Below are positions 1 to 11,220 of a DNA stretch of 64,000 nucleotides, piece by piece. The notes beneath the pieces were generated by a model that saw nothing but the letters and a program-made list of their open reading frames with translations, was not told the DNA's origin and ran no database searches. Each line of letters begins with the position of its first letter. The first letter of the stretch is position 1. The DNA lies in assembly GCA_020744425.1 (NCBI GenBank), contig JAGMUV010000051.1, forward strand, positions 62,001 to 126,000. Direction: 5' to 3'. The position numbers were made by a program, and so were the translations under genes. The DNA comes from Dactylonectria macrodidyma. Taxonomy: Eukaryota > Ascomycota > Sordariomycetes > Hypocreales > Nectriaceae.

Positions 1-1481
1 TATTTACAGCCCCAAGCTGAGTACAGGACTCTCGATTTGCCGGGTCAGGGATTTCTAGGCGTTAAGAACGTGTAGTGCGCACAATGAGGACATAGATGAG
101 TTCTTAAAGGCATTTAACACAAATACCACACTCATCTTCATTATAGCACTCTGAGAGACCGTTCTAGTACTTAATTATAATATCCTTAAGGCCAGAGAAG
201 AACTTATTAATATTATTAGCATCAGATATCTCAAACGCCTTACATGCCCAGTCAGCAGCCTTCAGGAACAACATCCGCAGTTCATAGTAACGCTTATAGA
301 ACTGTAGATACTATATCTTTAAGATAGTAGCATTAGGGATATTCCTAGCAGTCAGAAACCTAGGACAGCCTCCTCAACTTGTGACTTCTCTGCTAGGAAG
401 CTGGAGCTTTCCATCTACACAACATATACTACAACAGCTACATCTTCACTAAGCATTAGAGTCACCAGCCAGCCTCATAGGCCTGTAGGAGTAAAGGAAG
501 AGGAAGCTTTAGTAAGAATACATTAAACCATACCTTTAGAAGTACTATTAGCCTCTACCAAGGCACAATGAGTTAGTAGTGTTTTTATAGCATGCGTATG
601 CCTTTATGTGTAATCTTACACATTTAGGTAGACTGCAGCAAGGATATTCCTGTGTAATTCAGCCTTTCTTTTATCTAAGGCCTTTTTAGCAGGTACAGAT
701 TGACCAGAATCTCGGCGTACACAGAGTATCTTGATGTTATTGAAGCTCTACTTGAAAATCAGTAAATTAAGTGTGTTTTTAAGATCCTTTCGGTAGAGGT
801 GGAACAAAAAGCGGTGGACCACATTAATGTGGCTGGACCAGATTTTGGTGACCAACCTCGGAGAGGTTGACATGCTTGCAAGCCCCACAATGCCAAAGGT
901 ATTTGCACAGATTCTTCGCTTATTTTCTGCCCTGTTGATGATTCCTCTGATTCATCTGTACCCTAGCACCCAACAACGCGCGTTGGAGGTAGATGGCGGG
1001 ACCACGAAATTCAGCAGCATTTCAATCAACGCCGAAGCCATAAGGCGACTTTTGTCTCTATACGTTTCCTCCTCGCCTATTCTCTCGATCCAAGGCTCCT
1101 TCTGAGCCAATGGCAAACACACGGACTGGGAAGTTGATGCCCTGTCGTCAGATCTAGTGATGATCTGGGCTGGTCTTGAGCCTGACTGGCGGGTCCTCAT
1201 CTCGCGAAAGGATGTCATCTGGATTTCGAAACCCGGGATAAGCTTGAGAATATCAGTTAGACGCCTTCTCGCATCTGGCCACCTCAGCGTTTCCGGGGTC
1301 GTGGTTTATACCAAAGAAAGCCCCGCCAGTGGTCAACAGACATTAACCCAACGAGCCCGCACAAAAAAGTAGATGTAATCTCATAAAGACTGGGTGCAAC
1401 AATAGCAGTAAGCCACTGCCGTTATATTATATGATTGGTTACGGCCTGCGTGAACGTCACATTTCCTAATTCCTGCCAAAA
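1..1481. other. Gene-free, AT-rich left edge
   Basis: I see no supportable gene here. The first 780 bp are AT-rich with stops in all frames and look like decayed repeat DNA. From about 800 the composition becomes more balanced, but the short open frames are not convincing. It lies downstream of the regulator gene that ends at 1482, so part of the right edge is probably that gene's 3' UTR. Confidence 0.5.
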
Positions 1482-3958
1482 TTACCAGTGTCCATCCCAA
1501 CCGCCTTGGTTGGCGGCAACCCCACTCATAAGACTGTCGAAAAAAGCCGTATCAACACCCTGGAATGCCCATTCATCAATATCAGCCATGATATCAGGCA
1601 TGTGCAAGTCAAATAGGCCCTGTTGCTCGTTCTCGCCCTGAGTTATGGGGTCATGTGTCGATGGTCGCTGCTCGTCTTCGGCTAGCGGATGCTGCTGTAG
1701 CTGCGCCAGCATTGTCGACGGTGCATCAAGCGGTAGTGTCAGAGCGACGTGCGATGATTCCAACTGTGGTATATAGGATAGTAAGGAGGGGGGATTAAGA
1801 ATCGATGTCGACTCCATTCCTGAGTTGAGCGTTTCGGAAGATTGAGATGAGCCCCCGCAGGGAAATTGAGCGTGGTTAATCGGGTTGCGGACGAGTTTGA
1901 GAACTCCAAAATATGGAATTTTGAGATAGAAGTGATGATTTCTTTCTTCCATGTCGTGGATTTGGTCTTCTTGGACTACCGTGCAGCTGTAAGCCTGACC
2001 CCCCTTGGCAGACTCTGCCTCAAGGTTGAGCAGTTTCCTCGTCAGCTTGGCTGTCTCCATGGACAAGTGATCATTGTTCAATCGGTTTAGATCATCCAAA
2101 GTCTCCACCGTCCTTTCAATTAGCGCTCGGTCGCCCAGACGCTGATGCGTGGGCATCCATCCGGAATTCTGTCCATGTCTGTTCAGATGGGACAGCAGAA
2201 GCGTCAGGGCCGCCGTGAAAGCGCAGAAATCCACAAATCGACAGCAGAAGACCACGGTCACAATAGAGCGGAAAGTAATAAACCGGGTGAGAACTTCGCG
2301 GCTTGCGTAGGTGCAAGTCGTCTTACTGGAATCGAATCGATGATCAGTTGGATTCCGCAGGAGAAACGGCAAATGCAAGAGTGTGAGGAGGTTGTAGTGG
2401 ATGATTTGCGACTGCCCACTTATGACTTCAGCCATGATTTCGATCTCAGTCATGCGTTGGTGGACTTTCATTGGAATCCACCAATGAGTCGGGATGGTGT
2501 TTGCAATGTTGTTGAGATCAAGGTCGATTTTCTGGGTTACGGCGAAGTCAAAGTCACCGCTTTGGTTTCTTGATATAATATGTTCGAACATGTCGATCTG
2601 CACCTTTTCCAACCATTGCGTCCAAGTCTCGCCTTCGGTCTTGTCTCCGGATGCGAATCGGACTCCCGTGATGGAGGTAGGCATGCCGAGAAGGAGAGAT
2701 AGATATCGCTCGAGGAACACTATGTGTGCCCAAGTAAACTCGGCAGTCACACGTGTTGCCGGGTCGTGTTTCTTGATTGCGACATACGTGGACTTGCGGT
2801 GCACGCCCATGAACTGGGCGAGTGTGCACGCGCGGCGGAGGCATAGCAACGCTCGCCGAAGGTTCCCACAATTGACAAGATACACCCCTTCGTATATGAG
2901 GCATTCTAACCCTTCGAGTGAGTCAAGAAGATCGTCATGGCAAGTCACCATGCTCGAAGCAAGATTGACATAACGTTCCATGGCATCACGAGGACCAAGT
3001 GGTAGGCGGAGAACGCTTCGGTCGAACGAGGAATCGAGTTGTTGGATAGCGAGGGATAGTTGGAGGAGCTTTCTTGCGAGGACAACCGGGTGGGCCGTGA
3101 CATCAGGCAGCACAGACAGTATCGTAGAGCTGAGGACGTTTCCGTCAGTGAACAACTCGTTGTAAGGGTTACAGAGAGCCTGCAGAAAGATGGTAGCCCT
3201 GCCAGTCCCTAAAAGAGTGTCGACGTCCTGCTGTGAAGGGAAGGCTGCGTGGAGAGCTCGGCAGGTATCGAGGTGTTTGGACAAAATGAAATCCGAGGCA
3301 TTAACCTTAGCCACTGCATCCCTCGCGGCCACCTGAAGTCTGCTATGAAGAGGTAGTGTCTCGACAACATTCTTCCACGCTGTCTACATAACACGTCAGA
3401 TCGGCATTAAATGGGATTACCGGTAGGCGGCAAATCTCGCGTACCTCCGCGGCACCAGTGATATCGCCATTGACTAGATCGTGACCCTCGTCATCGGCGC
3501 TGTCCTGGCCATCTTGCCAGACAGTCTGAGCCTCTGCCGCTTGTCGAGGCAGAAAAGGCTGGGAAATAGACTTGTTTTGCTGGGTTCCGGTAAAGTCGCT
3601 GAAGAATTTTCGGGTGATTTTCTCCAGCATCCGCTCCACCCTGTTCAGTCCCGCGACGATTCTTTCATCCTCGCCATGGTTAGGCCCGGGAATATCGATG
3701 AACTCTTGGCCAATACATGGCGTTCCCCGGCGCTGGCACCCGACGCACACGGCATCGGTAGAATTGTCGAAGAAACATCGCACTTTTCTTCTCTTGCCTA
3801 AAGTTTAGGGTTAACCTGGGTTCGTTCGGCATCATGTGCGTCTGACTCGTACATTCGGCACAGCTGTGAGTTCCTTTGCGCAATATTCGCCTTGGCTTCG
3901 GAGATCCGGCCGAATCGATAAGATGGTGCTCTTGATCCATCGAGTCTCGTATGGCCAC
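1482..3958 (-). CDS. Zn2Cys6 fungal transcription factor, three exons, 786 aa
   Basis: Predicted nuclear DNA-binding regulator. I read it as complement(join(1482..3383,3445..3797,3853..3958)). The introns at 3798-3852 (55 bp) and 3384-3444 (61 bp) have GT-AG borders and keep the frame. Splicing the first intron completes a binuclear zinc cluster with cysteines at residues 33, 36, 43, 53, 56 and 63 (C-x2-C-x6-C-x9-C-x2-C-x6-C) and a basic KRRKVR stretch. A possible helical linker follows near residue 90. The large third exon carries a region typical of the fungal-specific regulatory domain (PF04082 type), with the usual Leu/Ala-rich helices and an RYLSLLLGMP-like segment. The start is the ATG at 3958, the first in frame before the zinc cluster. 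It is divergent from the acyltransferase at 4377 and may regulate it; that link is inference from position only. Target genes are unknown. Confidence 0.9.
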
Positions 3959-4376
3959 AGATTTGGGGCAAATGGTTGAGCACGGCGGAACGGAGGAATG
4001 AATTTGATGTGGACAAGCTTCTAATTGATATCAGAGCGGCTCCGCCCTCCGCCGAGGAGCTGATGTAAGCCCGACATGACATGCGATGTAACCTTATTCG
4101 CGCATGATGACACTCCTCGCAAAATGTTTCCCAAAAGGGGTAAGCCCGTGATACTCTCAAGTTACCCACGCAGTTATACCAATAAGGCTGACTTTAGCGT
4201 GGATGGATGAAGTCGAGACTCAGACGCGTTGCCAACCATGCTCCACTTGTGTTATATCAATGTATAAAGACTTCATCTTGCTTGTCCATCACCGTCAAGC
4301 TCATTCTTCAACAAGATCGATATCCGGCTACAGCCCCTTTTTGTCTTACTATTTTCTTTTTGGCTGACTATCAACC
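3959..4376. promoter_or_regulatory. Shared divergent promoter, regulator / acyltransferase
   Basis: This 418-bp gap separates two divergent start codons, so both promoters must lie here. It contains several CGG/CCG triplets, including an inverted CGG-CT-CCG at 4037-4044 and clustered CGG around 3980-3995. Such triplets are the usual half-sites of Zn2Cys6 proteins. A TATA-like tract (TATATCAATGTATAAA) lies near 4254-4269, about 110 bp before the acyltransferase ATG, and a pyrimidine-rich stretch precedes that ATG. Binding by the neighbouring regulator is a guess. Confidence 0.45.
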
Positions 4377-5915
4377 ATGACCGAAAACCGCCATCACCTC
4401 CCAAAAGAGTTCCGAGTCCATGCAGCGGGATGGGAGCGGAACCCAGAGTCTGAGCGATACCCTGTACCCCCTTTGGGCCATGTCATGCCCAAGGTTTACG
4501 TGTTGATTGCCGAAGTTTTTGCTTTGAAAACTGACGCAGACACTGATGCCATTGTCAATAGCATGCGCGGTGGATTGGAAACTTCCTTGTCGCGATTTCC
4601 CGTTCTCACCGGCAATCTCGAGATGGACGCAACCAGCGGCAGCATGTGGGTAAATAAATCACGGGGCTCTACGGTCGGCTTGCATGTGAAGTTCATGCCT
4701 GGAGAAGACGAGTTTGCCAGCTATGAGAAGCTGGCCGAGAAAGATGTACGAGGCCCCAAACCCCACACTCCTCGAAAGACTACCGGGACCATCTAACGTG
4801 TGCAGTTTCCTGCCAACTTGATTGCGGGTAGTAAATTACTTCCCGACTCGGTAACAGCCAAACAACTTCACTCTCCCCTTGGAGACAACAACGAAGAAGG
4901 CATTCCTGTGGCTGTTTTCCAGATCAACTTTATTCGAGGCGGCCTCGTTCTCGGTGCAGCATTTCACCATGTTCTGACCGACGGACCGGGATGTGATGGC
5001 TTCCTGACCACATGGGCAGAGTACAGTGCAGCAATTGCAAAGGGAACGCCGCCATCTGTTCCTAGCACGCCCTTGAATACTTTTGGGTTTGAGAGGGACG
5101 TCGAGAAACCTTCTCCCGGACGAATCGCGGAACTCGAAGCCGCGTTTCCTGTATTCAGGGATGCGGGTGGTCCAATGGCACCCCCGCCACCTGGCTTCAA
5201 GATGCCCTCCTTAGTTCCGCAAATGTGGCACTTCCCGAGATCAAAGGCAGAGGAACTCAAGCTCCAGGCATCGAAACCAGGAGAAGTCGAATGGATATCA
5301 ACCTACGATGCCATAATGGCACTTCTGTGGAGCAGTGTCACCCGCGCGAAGCTCGGCCTCCTCGACCCCGAGCTCAACTCCAAGGCGATTCTCGTCCATG
5401 CTTTCGATACAAGAAAGACGTGGGACCCGCCGTTGCCTGAACGTTGTCTTACTGTTGGCTCTGCCCCATTGCGCTGCGAGCCTTTGGCAGTCAAAGACAT
5501 CATCGCGCCGGAGAATCTTTCCACGCTCGCCGCCTCGATGCGCACATCGATCAAGGCCATGACTCCACAGCGCCTTGTTGACATGGTTCAATGGGTTACC
5601 AGTCATCCAGACCAACGGTGGCTCGAGATTAGCATGAGTTCCTTTTTGGGGTTGGACTTTGGCGCCTCGAGCTGGCAGGGCATGAGCTCGTATGAGAAGC
5701 ATGATTTCGGATTCGGACTGCCCAAAGCGCTGAGATGGCCTAGTCCAGCGTTTGAGGGCTTTGCGTTTGTGTACCCGAGCCGAGCGAGTACCGGTATAAA
5801 GGAGGAGGCGATGGATGAAGGTGTTGAGGTATGTGTTTGTCTCGAGGAGAGTTGCCAGGAACGGTTGATGAGGGACGAGATACTGTTGGCATATGCCCAA
5901 CCAAGAGGCTTGTGA
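4377..5915 (+). CDS. BAHD-type acyltransferase (transferase family PF02458), 492 aa
   Basis: Predicted cytosolic acyl-CoA-dependent O- or N-acyltransferase. I read it as join(4377..4745,4806..5915) with a 60-bp intron (4746-4805, GT-AG) in phase 0. The catalytic HxxxD motif is present as HVLTD in the context HHVLTDGPG (about residue 180). A C-terminal DFGFGLPKA segment stands where plant and fungal BAHD enzymes carry DFGWG. The length (492 aa) is normal for the family and no signal peptide is seen. The fungal members include acyltransferases of secondary metabolism and of self-protection against toxic compounds, but sequence alone does not give the substrate. No polyketide synthase, peptide synthetase or terpene cyclase lies nearby, so this is not part of a classic cluster within the window. 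The adjacent divergent Zn2Cys6 regulator is its likely partner. Confidence 0.88.
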
Positions 5916-6285
5916 TCTACTCCATTTCGATTATTCATCGATCGACTTCCAGCTCTAGAATTCCAGCTCTAAGCGCCTTGCTAGAATCTTGAATTCAAGA
6001 CCTTCTAAGCTTCAATTTCCGAGCTTCCAATTGATTCCATCATTGGCCTATCCTACTGCGCAAAATGATAAACCGAAAAAGGGTCGTAGGTCACATTGAA
6101 AAGTCTAAGTTCAGTATTCCCGTGAGGAGCACATTTTAGCCTAGCTCCATCCCAGCCAGCAGCAGATCGGACCTTCGTATACACTCTCAACATAAACAGC
6201 ATAATTGGAAGCGCAAAGACGTTCACGCATGCGGTAGATGATATCCTTTCTCACGTATACACCATGTCAGATATTGTATTATAAT
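5916..6285. other. Convergent 3' intergenic region
   Basis: 370 bp between the stop of the acyltransferase and the stop of the 2EXR gene on the other strand. It must hold both 3' UTRs. A short tandem-like stretch repeats the word TTCCAGCTCTA/AGCTCTAA at about 5949-5975. I see no gene. Confidence 0.5.
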
Positions 6286-7371
6286 CTAGCTAGCCTCTCC
6301 TGTACAGTTTACATGCACAGCAATAACCCCCTCATCAGTTCCTTCTTCATCACAAACCAAAACCCGGACAGAGCGAAATGGTCCGCTGGCGCCCTGCTGC
6401 TCCCGAATCACCTCGCCCATGATCCGAGCCACTGTGAATGAAGGGTGATCAGGGTCCCATCCTAGCCTCTCAAGGTCTGAAACTTCCCGATATGTCACCC
6501 CTGTTCCGTACACAACATCCATCTTCCGATCTTCAGGATCCAGCTCCTTTGCCAGGTCGCACTTCCTGTTGGTCAACTCCCCCGATGTTAGTTCCCCCTT
6601 CCGACACTTCTGACATCGGCCAACGCAATAGTCGATCAAGTACAGCACCTCGAGGCCATTTTGGATGCAACAACATAGATACACGACTTCCATGATTGTA
6701 GGGTTTAGTTCCTTCGACGACCACAACTCGCGAATGTCGAGGGCCACACGCCGTGCAGCGAATAGAGACGCCGCCATACCCTCAGACCATGCGCCCTCAA
6801 GAACGATGGAGATGTTATTTCGCATGACAGGACAAGCGCTGTCGGCGAGGGAATCCTGTGTCGAGTTTTCGACCACGTTGCTTGGCCCGAAATGTAGGCA
6901 GAGTGCATCAGTGGTGTTGTTGTAGGACACTCGTTTCCCTTTGCCAGGGAGGTAAACACTGTTTGTTTGTTCTTGGTTGCTGCTATCCATGTATCGTTTG
7001 ATCGTCTTCGAGGAGGCAACGCATGTCGAGGAGAGAGCGTTGGTCGTTCTATACATAGAAGGGTCGCGTGTAAATGCCTTCGGTGAAGAAATTCCATCGC
7101 TGGGTCCGCGTGTAATACTTAGACTGTCAAGGAAGATTTGATTCTCGTACGTCTTGTATCGCGTCTTGCCCTGAGTCTCGTCGGCTCTTGTGAAAGCTTG
7201 CTCGGTTCGACTTTGCTTAGAGCTCACTGGTTGCGGGAAACAGACGTCGAATATATGGATGCCCGGCCTCTGGTAGCTGGCTTCCCAGATTTGTTGTCGA
7301 AGCTCGACTGGTAGTTGGGGGAAGAGCGTGAACGTTTCCGCCATCACAGAGAAATTGACAGAGCTTGTCAT
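6286..7371 (-). CDS. 2EXR domain protein, 361 aa
   Basis: Single-exon gene. The N-terminus (about residues 14-45) has the 2EXR signature seen in large lineage-specific fungal families: FxxFxxLPxELRxxIWE followed by RPGIHIFDV. The rest is not recognised. It has a Cys pair of the form C-x-x-C near the middle (GRCQKCRKG) and ends with an IREQQGASGPF-like region. The first ATG gives MTSSVNFSVMAETF; the second methionine (MAETF) is an equally good start. The biochemical role of 2EXR proteins is unknown. The gene is convergent with the acyltransferase, and there is no evidence that they are functionally linked. Confidence 0.82.
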   Translation of the reverse strand: MTSSVNFSVMAETFTLFPQLPVELRQQIWEASYQRPGIHIFDVCFPQPVSSKQSRTEQAFTRADETQGKTRYKTYENQIFLDSLSITRGPSDGISSPKAFTRDPSMYRTTNALSSTCVASSKTIKRYMDSSNQEQTNSVYLPGKGKRVSYNNTTDALCLHFGPSNVVENSTQDSLADSACPVMRNNISIVLEGAWSEGMAASLFAARRVALDIRELWSSKELNPTIMEVVYLCCCIQNGLEVLYLIDYCVGRCQKCRKGELTSGELTNRKCDLAKELDPEDRKMDVVYGTGVTYREVSDLERLGWDPDHPSFTVARIMGEVIREQQGASGPFRSVRVLVCDEEGTDEGVIAVHVNCTGEAS

Positions 7372-7912
7372 AGGAAGTTTGGGGTATTCCTATGAGTGAA
7401 AGGTGGCGAGTTCTTATAGTGGAAAGAAACGACTCTGGAGGATTTTAGAGATTCAAATGCCCAAATCGGATTCTTCGTTTATTGCGTTTCCTCTCATGTA
7501 AAATAAAGAATTACAAGGATGAGGTCATCTATCTTTGTTGAAACTGGGCAATTTCATAACCTTGCCTGTCACAAGCTTACCAGCCACATAATTCTCATAA
7601 TAGAAAGAGACCGAATTAACTAAAGGGACTTTTGGCTGACGTCTCGTGCGCCGCCACTCTACATAGTAGGAAGCTCCGCCGTGATTGTCCAAACAATTCG
7701 CGACGGCTGAGTCAGCTCCATCCAATCCCATGGGATTACGTTATTCTATTCGGACAAAGTAATCTATCTATCTGTAAGCTAGTCCAGACCTAGTGCATAT
7801 GCTGACACCTGGCGGCATCGCCGAACCTTACGCCTAACATTCCGCCGAACATTCCGCCGAACCTTGGACCGCGCTTGTTACGGCTTGGTTCACCGAACAG
7901 CGATAGAGGCCT
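7372..7912. other. Gene-free stretch
   Basis: The first ~100 bp are probably the 2EXR promoter. A 68-codon open frame on the minus strand (7525-7731) has no recognisable content and I do not call it. Around 7810-7900 the words CCGAACCTT and ATTCCGCCGAAC recur, a short degenerate direct repeat next to the Helitron-derived piece. Confidence 0.4.
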
Positions 7913-7913
7913 T

Positions 7914-8680
7914 ATTCAGCCGAAGGCTGACTCTACATTAATCCATAAGTTTTCCCAATAATGAGGGTTTGGTGCAGACAGGGATTAATAAGTTTCTCGG
8001 TCTCTGATTGGTTTAGATTTTGTATGGACGGCCACAAAACGAGGAGCAACTGGACGACGGCTCAAAAAAGTGGGCCTAGCTTGCCAGCTAGCAAGTCCCC
8101 CTGGCTTGTTTACTCGGAATTTCGCTTGGCATGGAAACTTCATTCACGCAACACATCTTCATGTCTTGCGTCATTGAGTAATGCATCCGAAGTCTACTCC
8201 TCAAGGGCTTCAAGATGACTTAGTGTCCATTGTCTGTGCCTGCTGTGGCGAGAAGAAACCGGCTGGTGACTTCGTCAGCAAACGGAAATCTGCTGGGAAC
8301 ACCAAGAACTGCCTGGAATGTCGTAGTCGGTGCAATTCTCATGTCAGCCCTGTCTCCCCACTCCGCATGACATTCAATACTAACTAAGTGAAGCGTTCCA
8401 GATCCAACGGCGCGATCCTGACATTAAGAAACCTCGCCGTCGGTCCTTCTTCAACTGAAAGTCCCGCTCCGAAGAGAACTGAAGAAGATGCTGGCCTATC
8501 GCCTCTTATCACCTGGTCTACGGGTCTCCCCCAGATGGCATGAAGTCTGAAGATGAGGGATCAGGAGCTTAGAAAACGACAGGTGCTTACACGGAATCCG
8601 TACATGTCACATAATACCAAGAATAGCTATGGCAATGGAGCGGTACGTAGATAATGCAGTAGTAGTACCGGTAATTATAG
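7914..8680 (+). mobile_element. Internally deleted Helitron-like element
   Basis: The left edge (TTCAGCCGAAGGCTG) and the right part (from about 8540, through GATAATGCAGTAGTAGTA) match the Helitron piece at 55.3-56.6 kb, but the whole middle is missing. Between them, 8181-8387 can encode a short Cys-rich segment with two CxxC pairs (CACCGEKK and CLECRSR). I take this as a zinc-binding N-terminal part of the parent element. The Rep and helicase regions are absent, so the copy is non-autonomous. Its exact ends are uncertain. The identification rests on similarity to the other copy, which does carry a helicase motif. Confidence 0.55.
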
Positions 8681-8739
8681 CTTGTTGATTTATATTTCAT
8701 CCCAAACACTTTCATAGCGTTATGTCCAAGGACCACCAA

Positions 8740-8980
8740 CACACCAGCACTTTCGATCGTTAGAATTGCACCAAAGACAGATCTGGGATCAAGTCGACAA
8801 CGCCGTCACCGAATCCACACCGCCTCCCCGACCGGTAGCCTCTTCTATCCAACAAACCCCATGGCTGCGCAATACCAGCAGCTTCGCGAACTCGTCCGAA
8901 CATCGCAGATATGTGGATGGCGTGCTTAAGGAGGACTTTGGCCCTATGTAGGTCGGGCTCCGCAACTTCCATAAGACATA
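8740..8980 (+). pseudogene. Degraded ORF fragment split by Fot-A
   Basis: One frame encodes a Pro-rich stretch (TPPPRPVASSIQQTPWLR) and then RYVDGVLKEDFGPM, a TAG stop, and VGLRNFHKT. The frame resumes exactly after Fot-A, at 11187, as YFGDQWRLRK before a stop near 11220. If Fot-A and one TA copy are mentally removed, the reading frame is continuous across the site. This shows where Fot-A inserted. The fragment resembles orphan fungal ORFs often found beside repeats. I cannot name the parent gene. Confidence 0.45.
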
Positions 8981-11186
8981 CCATGCAGTACCCACCTGCC
9001 GGTAATACCCACCTACCGGTAAGCAAAAAAAAAAATTCCCCATACAAAATGCCCAATTTCACTTGCACAGTACTTTGTCAAAAGGAAAGATTTTTTCATG
9101 AGAAAATGTCTGCTGTATTAAGAATTGTATGGAATTTAATATTCCAGCAATGTTTCTTTAGTGACGCATTCGGCATGGTCGCACGGCACTAATGTAAAAT
9201 GTCTCAAAATGCCTCCCTTATCACCCAGCCTCCCCGAAGCTTCATCCAGAATTTTCTCTTTCCCATCTTTCCTCAATCGCCTCAAACATGCCTCAATTAT
9301 CTTATACGGAGGAGGATGTTATCCAGGCCATACTGGATGTCACAGATAATGGCCTCTCCCAGAACCAGGCTGCCCAGAAGAATGGCGTGCCTCAAACCAC
9401 TCTTTCTGACCGATTAAGAGGCCTACCGTCAAGATCCGAGGTCACCCAGCCTGCTCAGCTTTTATCCAAGTCGGAGGAGTCCAGATTGGTTACCTGGATA
9501 CTTCGACAAGAGGCCTTGGGCTATGCTCCTTCTCACAGTCAAGTTCGCGCCACCGTCGCTGCCCTCTTGAGACAGCAAGGACGGGAAAGGCCTATCGGTG
9601 TACACTGGCTAGCCAGGTTCATTAAACGCCATGACGATATCAAGACGAAGGTGGGGAAACGCTAGGAAGCTGCAAGATTCAATTCCTTTACCCCAATGGC
9701 CGTCAATTGGTACTTTGACATCCGGGAGAGCGAATATGGCTGGATCAAACCGGAGAACACGGTTAATGTTGACGAGGGCGGTATCATGGCTGGATTTGGT
9801 GAGTATTGATCATTTTTGCTACGAAACTCACTAATCCACTGAAAAAATAGGCTTGGATTCCTTGGCCATTGGCAGTAGCGATCCTAGGAGGAAGGCCTTC
9901 CTCAAGGGCTCGCAGTCCCGCACTTGGACTACCTTTATCGAAGCCGTCACCGCAGATGGCCGTCTTCTGAAGCCGGGGATCATCTTCAAAGGTAAGGAGC
10001 TTCAGCAACAGTGGTTTATCGATGAGCTCCGGGGGGTCGCCGACTGGTATTATATCACGTCCGACAATGGCTGGACGGACAACCATATCGCAGTCGAGTG
10101 GCTCAAGGAGGTCTATCTGCCTCAAACGCAACCGGCGGATGAGTCCGATGCAAGGCTCATCATATTAGGTGGCCATGGGAGCCATGTATCTGTGAGTATC
10201 TACCTGTTCTAGATCGGAAATACCACTGACGGCGCTGACTAAAAATCCAGGATGAGTGGATGGCTACGTGCTTTTTGAACAACATATATTGCTGTTACCT
10301 GCCTGCACACTGCTCTCATGGGCTGCAGCCGCTGGATAATGGCGTCTTCAATGTATCCAAGGCTGCCTACCGAAAGGAACTGCAGAAACTGACTTGCCTG
10401 ACCGATTCTGCGCCGGTGGACAAGGTCAACTTCATCAAGGCCTATGCCAAAGCCAGGGAAGTGGGTATGACGAAGAAAAATATACTCTCAGGCTGGAGGG
10501 TGACTGGAAACTGGCCGATTTCACGGCGGAAAGCGCTCATACATCCTGAGATTCAGCCGGACAAGAAGGAAACGACGCCCGGGTCGGACGGCCACAGAGA
10601 CGGGCAAGTCGACTCTGATAATACGCCAAAGACCAGCCGCCACATCCGAGATCTGGGGAAGAACAAGAGCCCGTCAACAAGAAGGCGCTATTCTGTGATA
10701 TCGAGAGGGTTTGAAGCTCAAGAGTCAAAGATCGCCTCTCTGAGCACCAGAATAGCCAGTCTGGAGGAGGAAGTTGGGCGGTTGAGCAGAGGCAAGAAGA
10801 GGAAGGCGATACCGAATCCTAACAAAAGGTTCATGACATTGGCGGAGGCTCTAGTGGCTGGTGACACTATTTCCGAGGCAAACGAAGCAATTGAAGGGGC
10901 GGATGCTGTTGAGGATGTGATTGAGGTGGGAGGGATGGAAGATGATGAGAGGTCAAATTTGGAGGAGGAAGAGTTAGCTGTGGTACGCACACGCGCAGGG
11001 CGTGAAGTCAAAATACCGCGAAAATATTAAAATCCACTTGATTCTAAAACGAAATTCGAAAATCATTTCATGGTTTTTATTTTTGGTGAATTTTCCACAT
11101 ATGGTTAAAAAATTGCATTTTGTATGGGGAAATTTTTTTTTTGCTTACCGGTAGGTGGGTATTACCGGCAGGTGGGTACTGCATGG
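8981..11186 (+). mobile_element. Fot1/pogo-type DNA transposon, copy A (dead)
   Basis: 2206-bp element flanked by TA (8979-8980 and 11187-11188). The terminal inverted repeats start CCATGCAGTACCCACC and extend about 70 bp inward to an A-rich run and CCCCATACAAAATGC. Each TIR holds two tandem copies of a 17-bp unit related to ACCGGTAGGTGGGTATT. It encodes one transposase gene in three exons, which is inactivated (see the separate entry). The same TIR start occurs at copy C (22821). Confidence 0.88.
9288..11030 (+). pseudogene. Fot1/pogo transposase (copy A), inactivated
   Basis: Gene structure join(9288..9798,9851..10191,10251..11030), with the first two exons the same length as in copy B. 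The N-terminus has a psq-like helix-turn-helix and a CENP-B/Tc5 type helix-turn-helix. The DDE_1 catalytic core follows, then a C-terminal basic/acidic tail. Two lesions are visible. A TAG stop at 9663-9665 stands where copy B has CAG. The second catalytic aspartate is replaced by glycine (codon GGT at 10168-10170, giving LGGHGSH where copy B has LDGHGSH). The first (NVDEGG) and third (PLDNGVF) aspartates remain. It should be inactive even if the stop were read through. Confidence 0.88.
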
Positions 11187-11220
11187 TACTTCGGAGACCA
11201 GTGGCGGCTACGCAAGTAAT

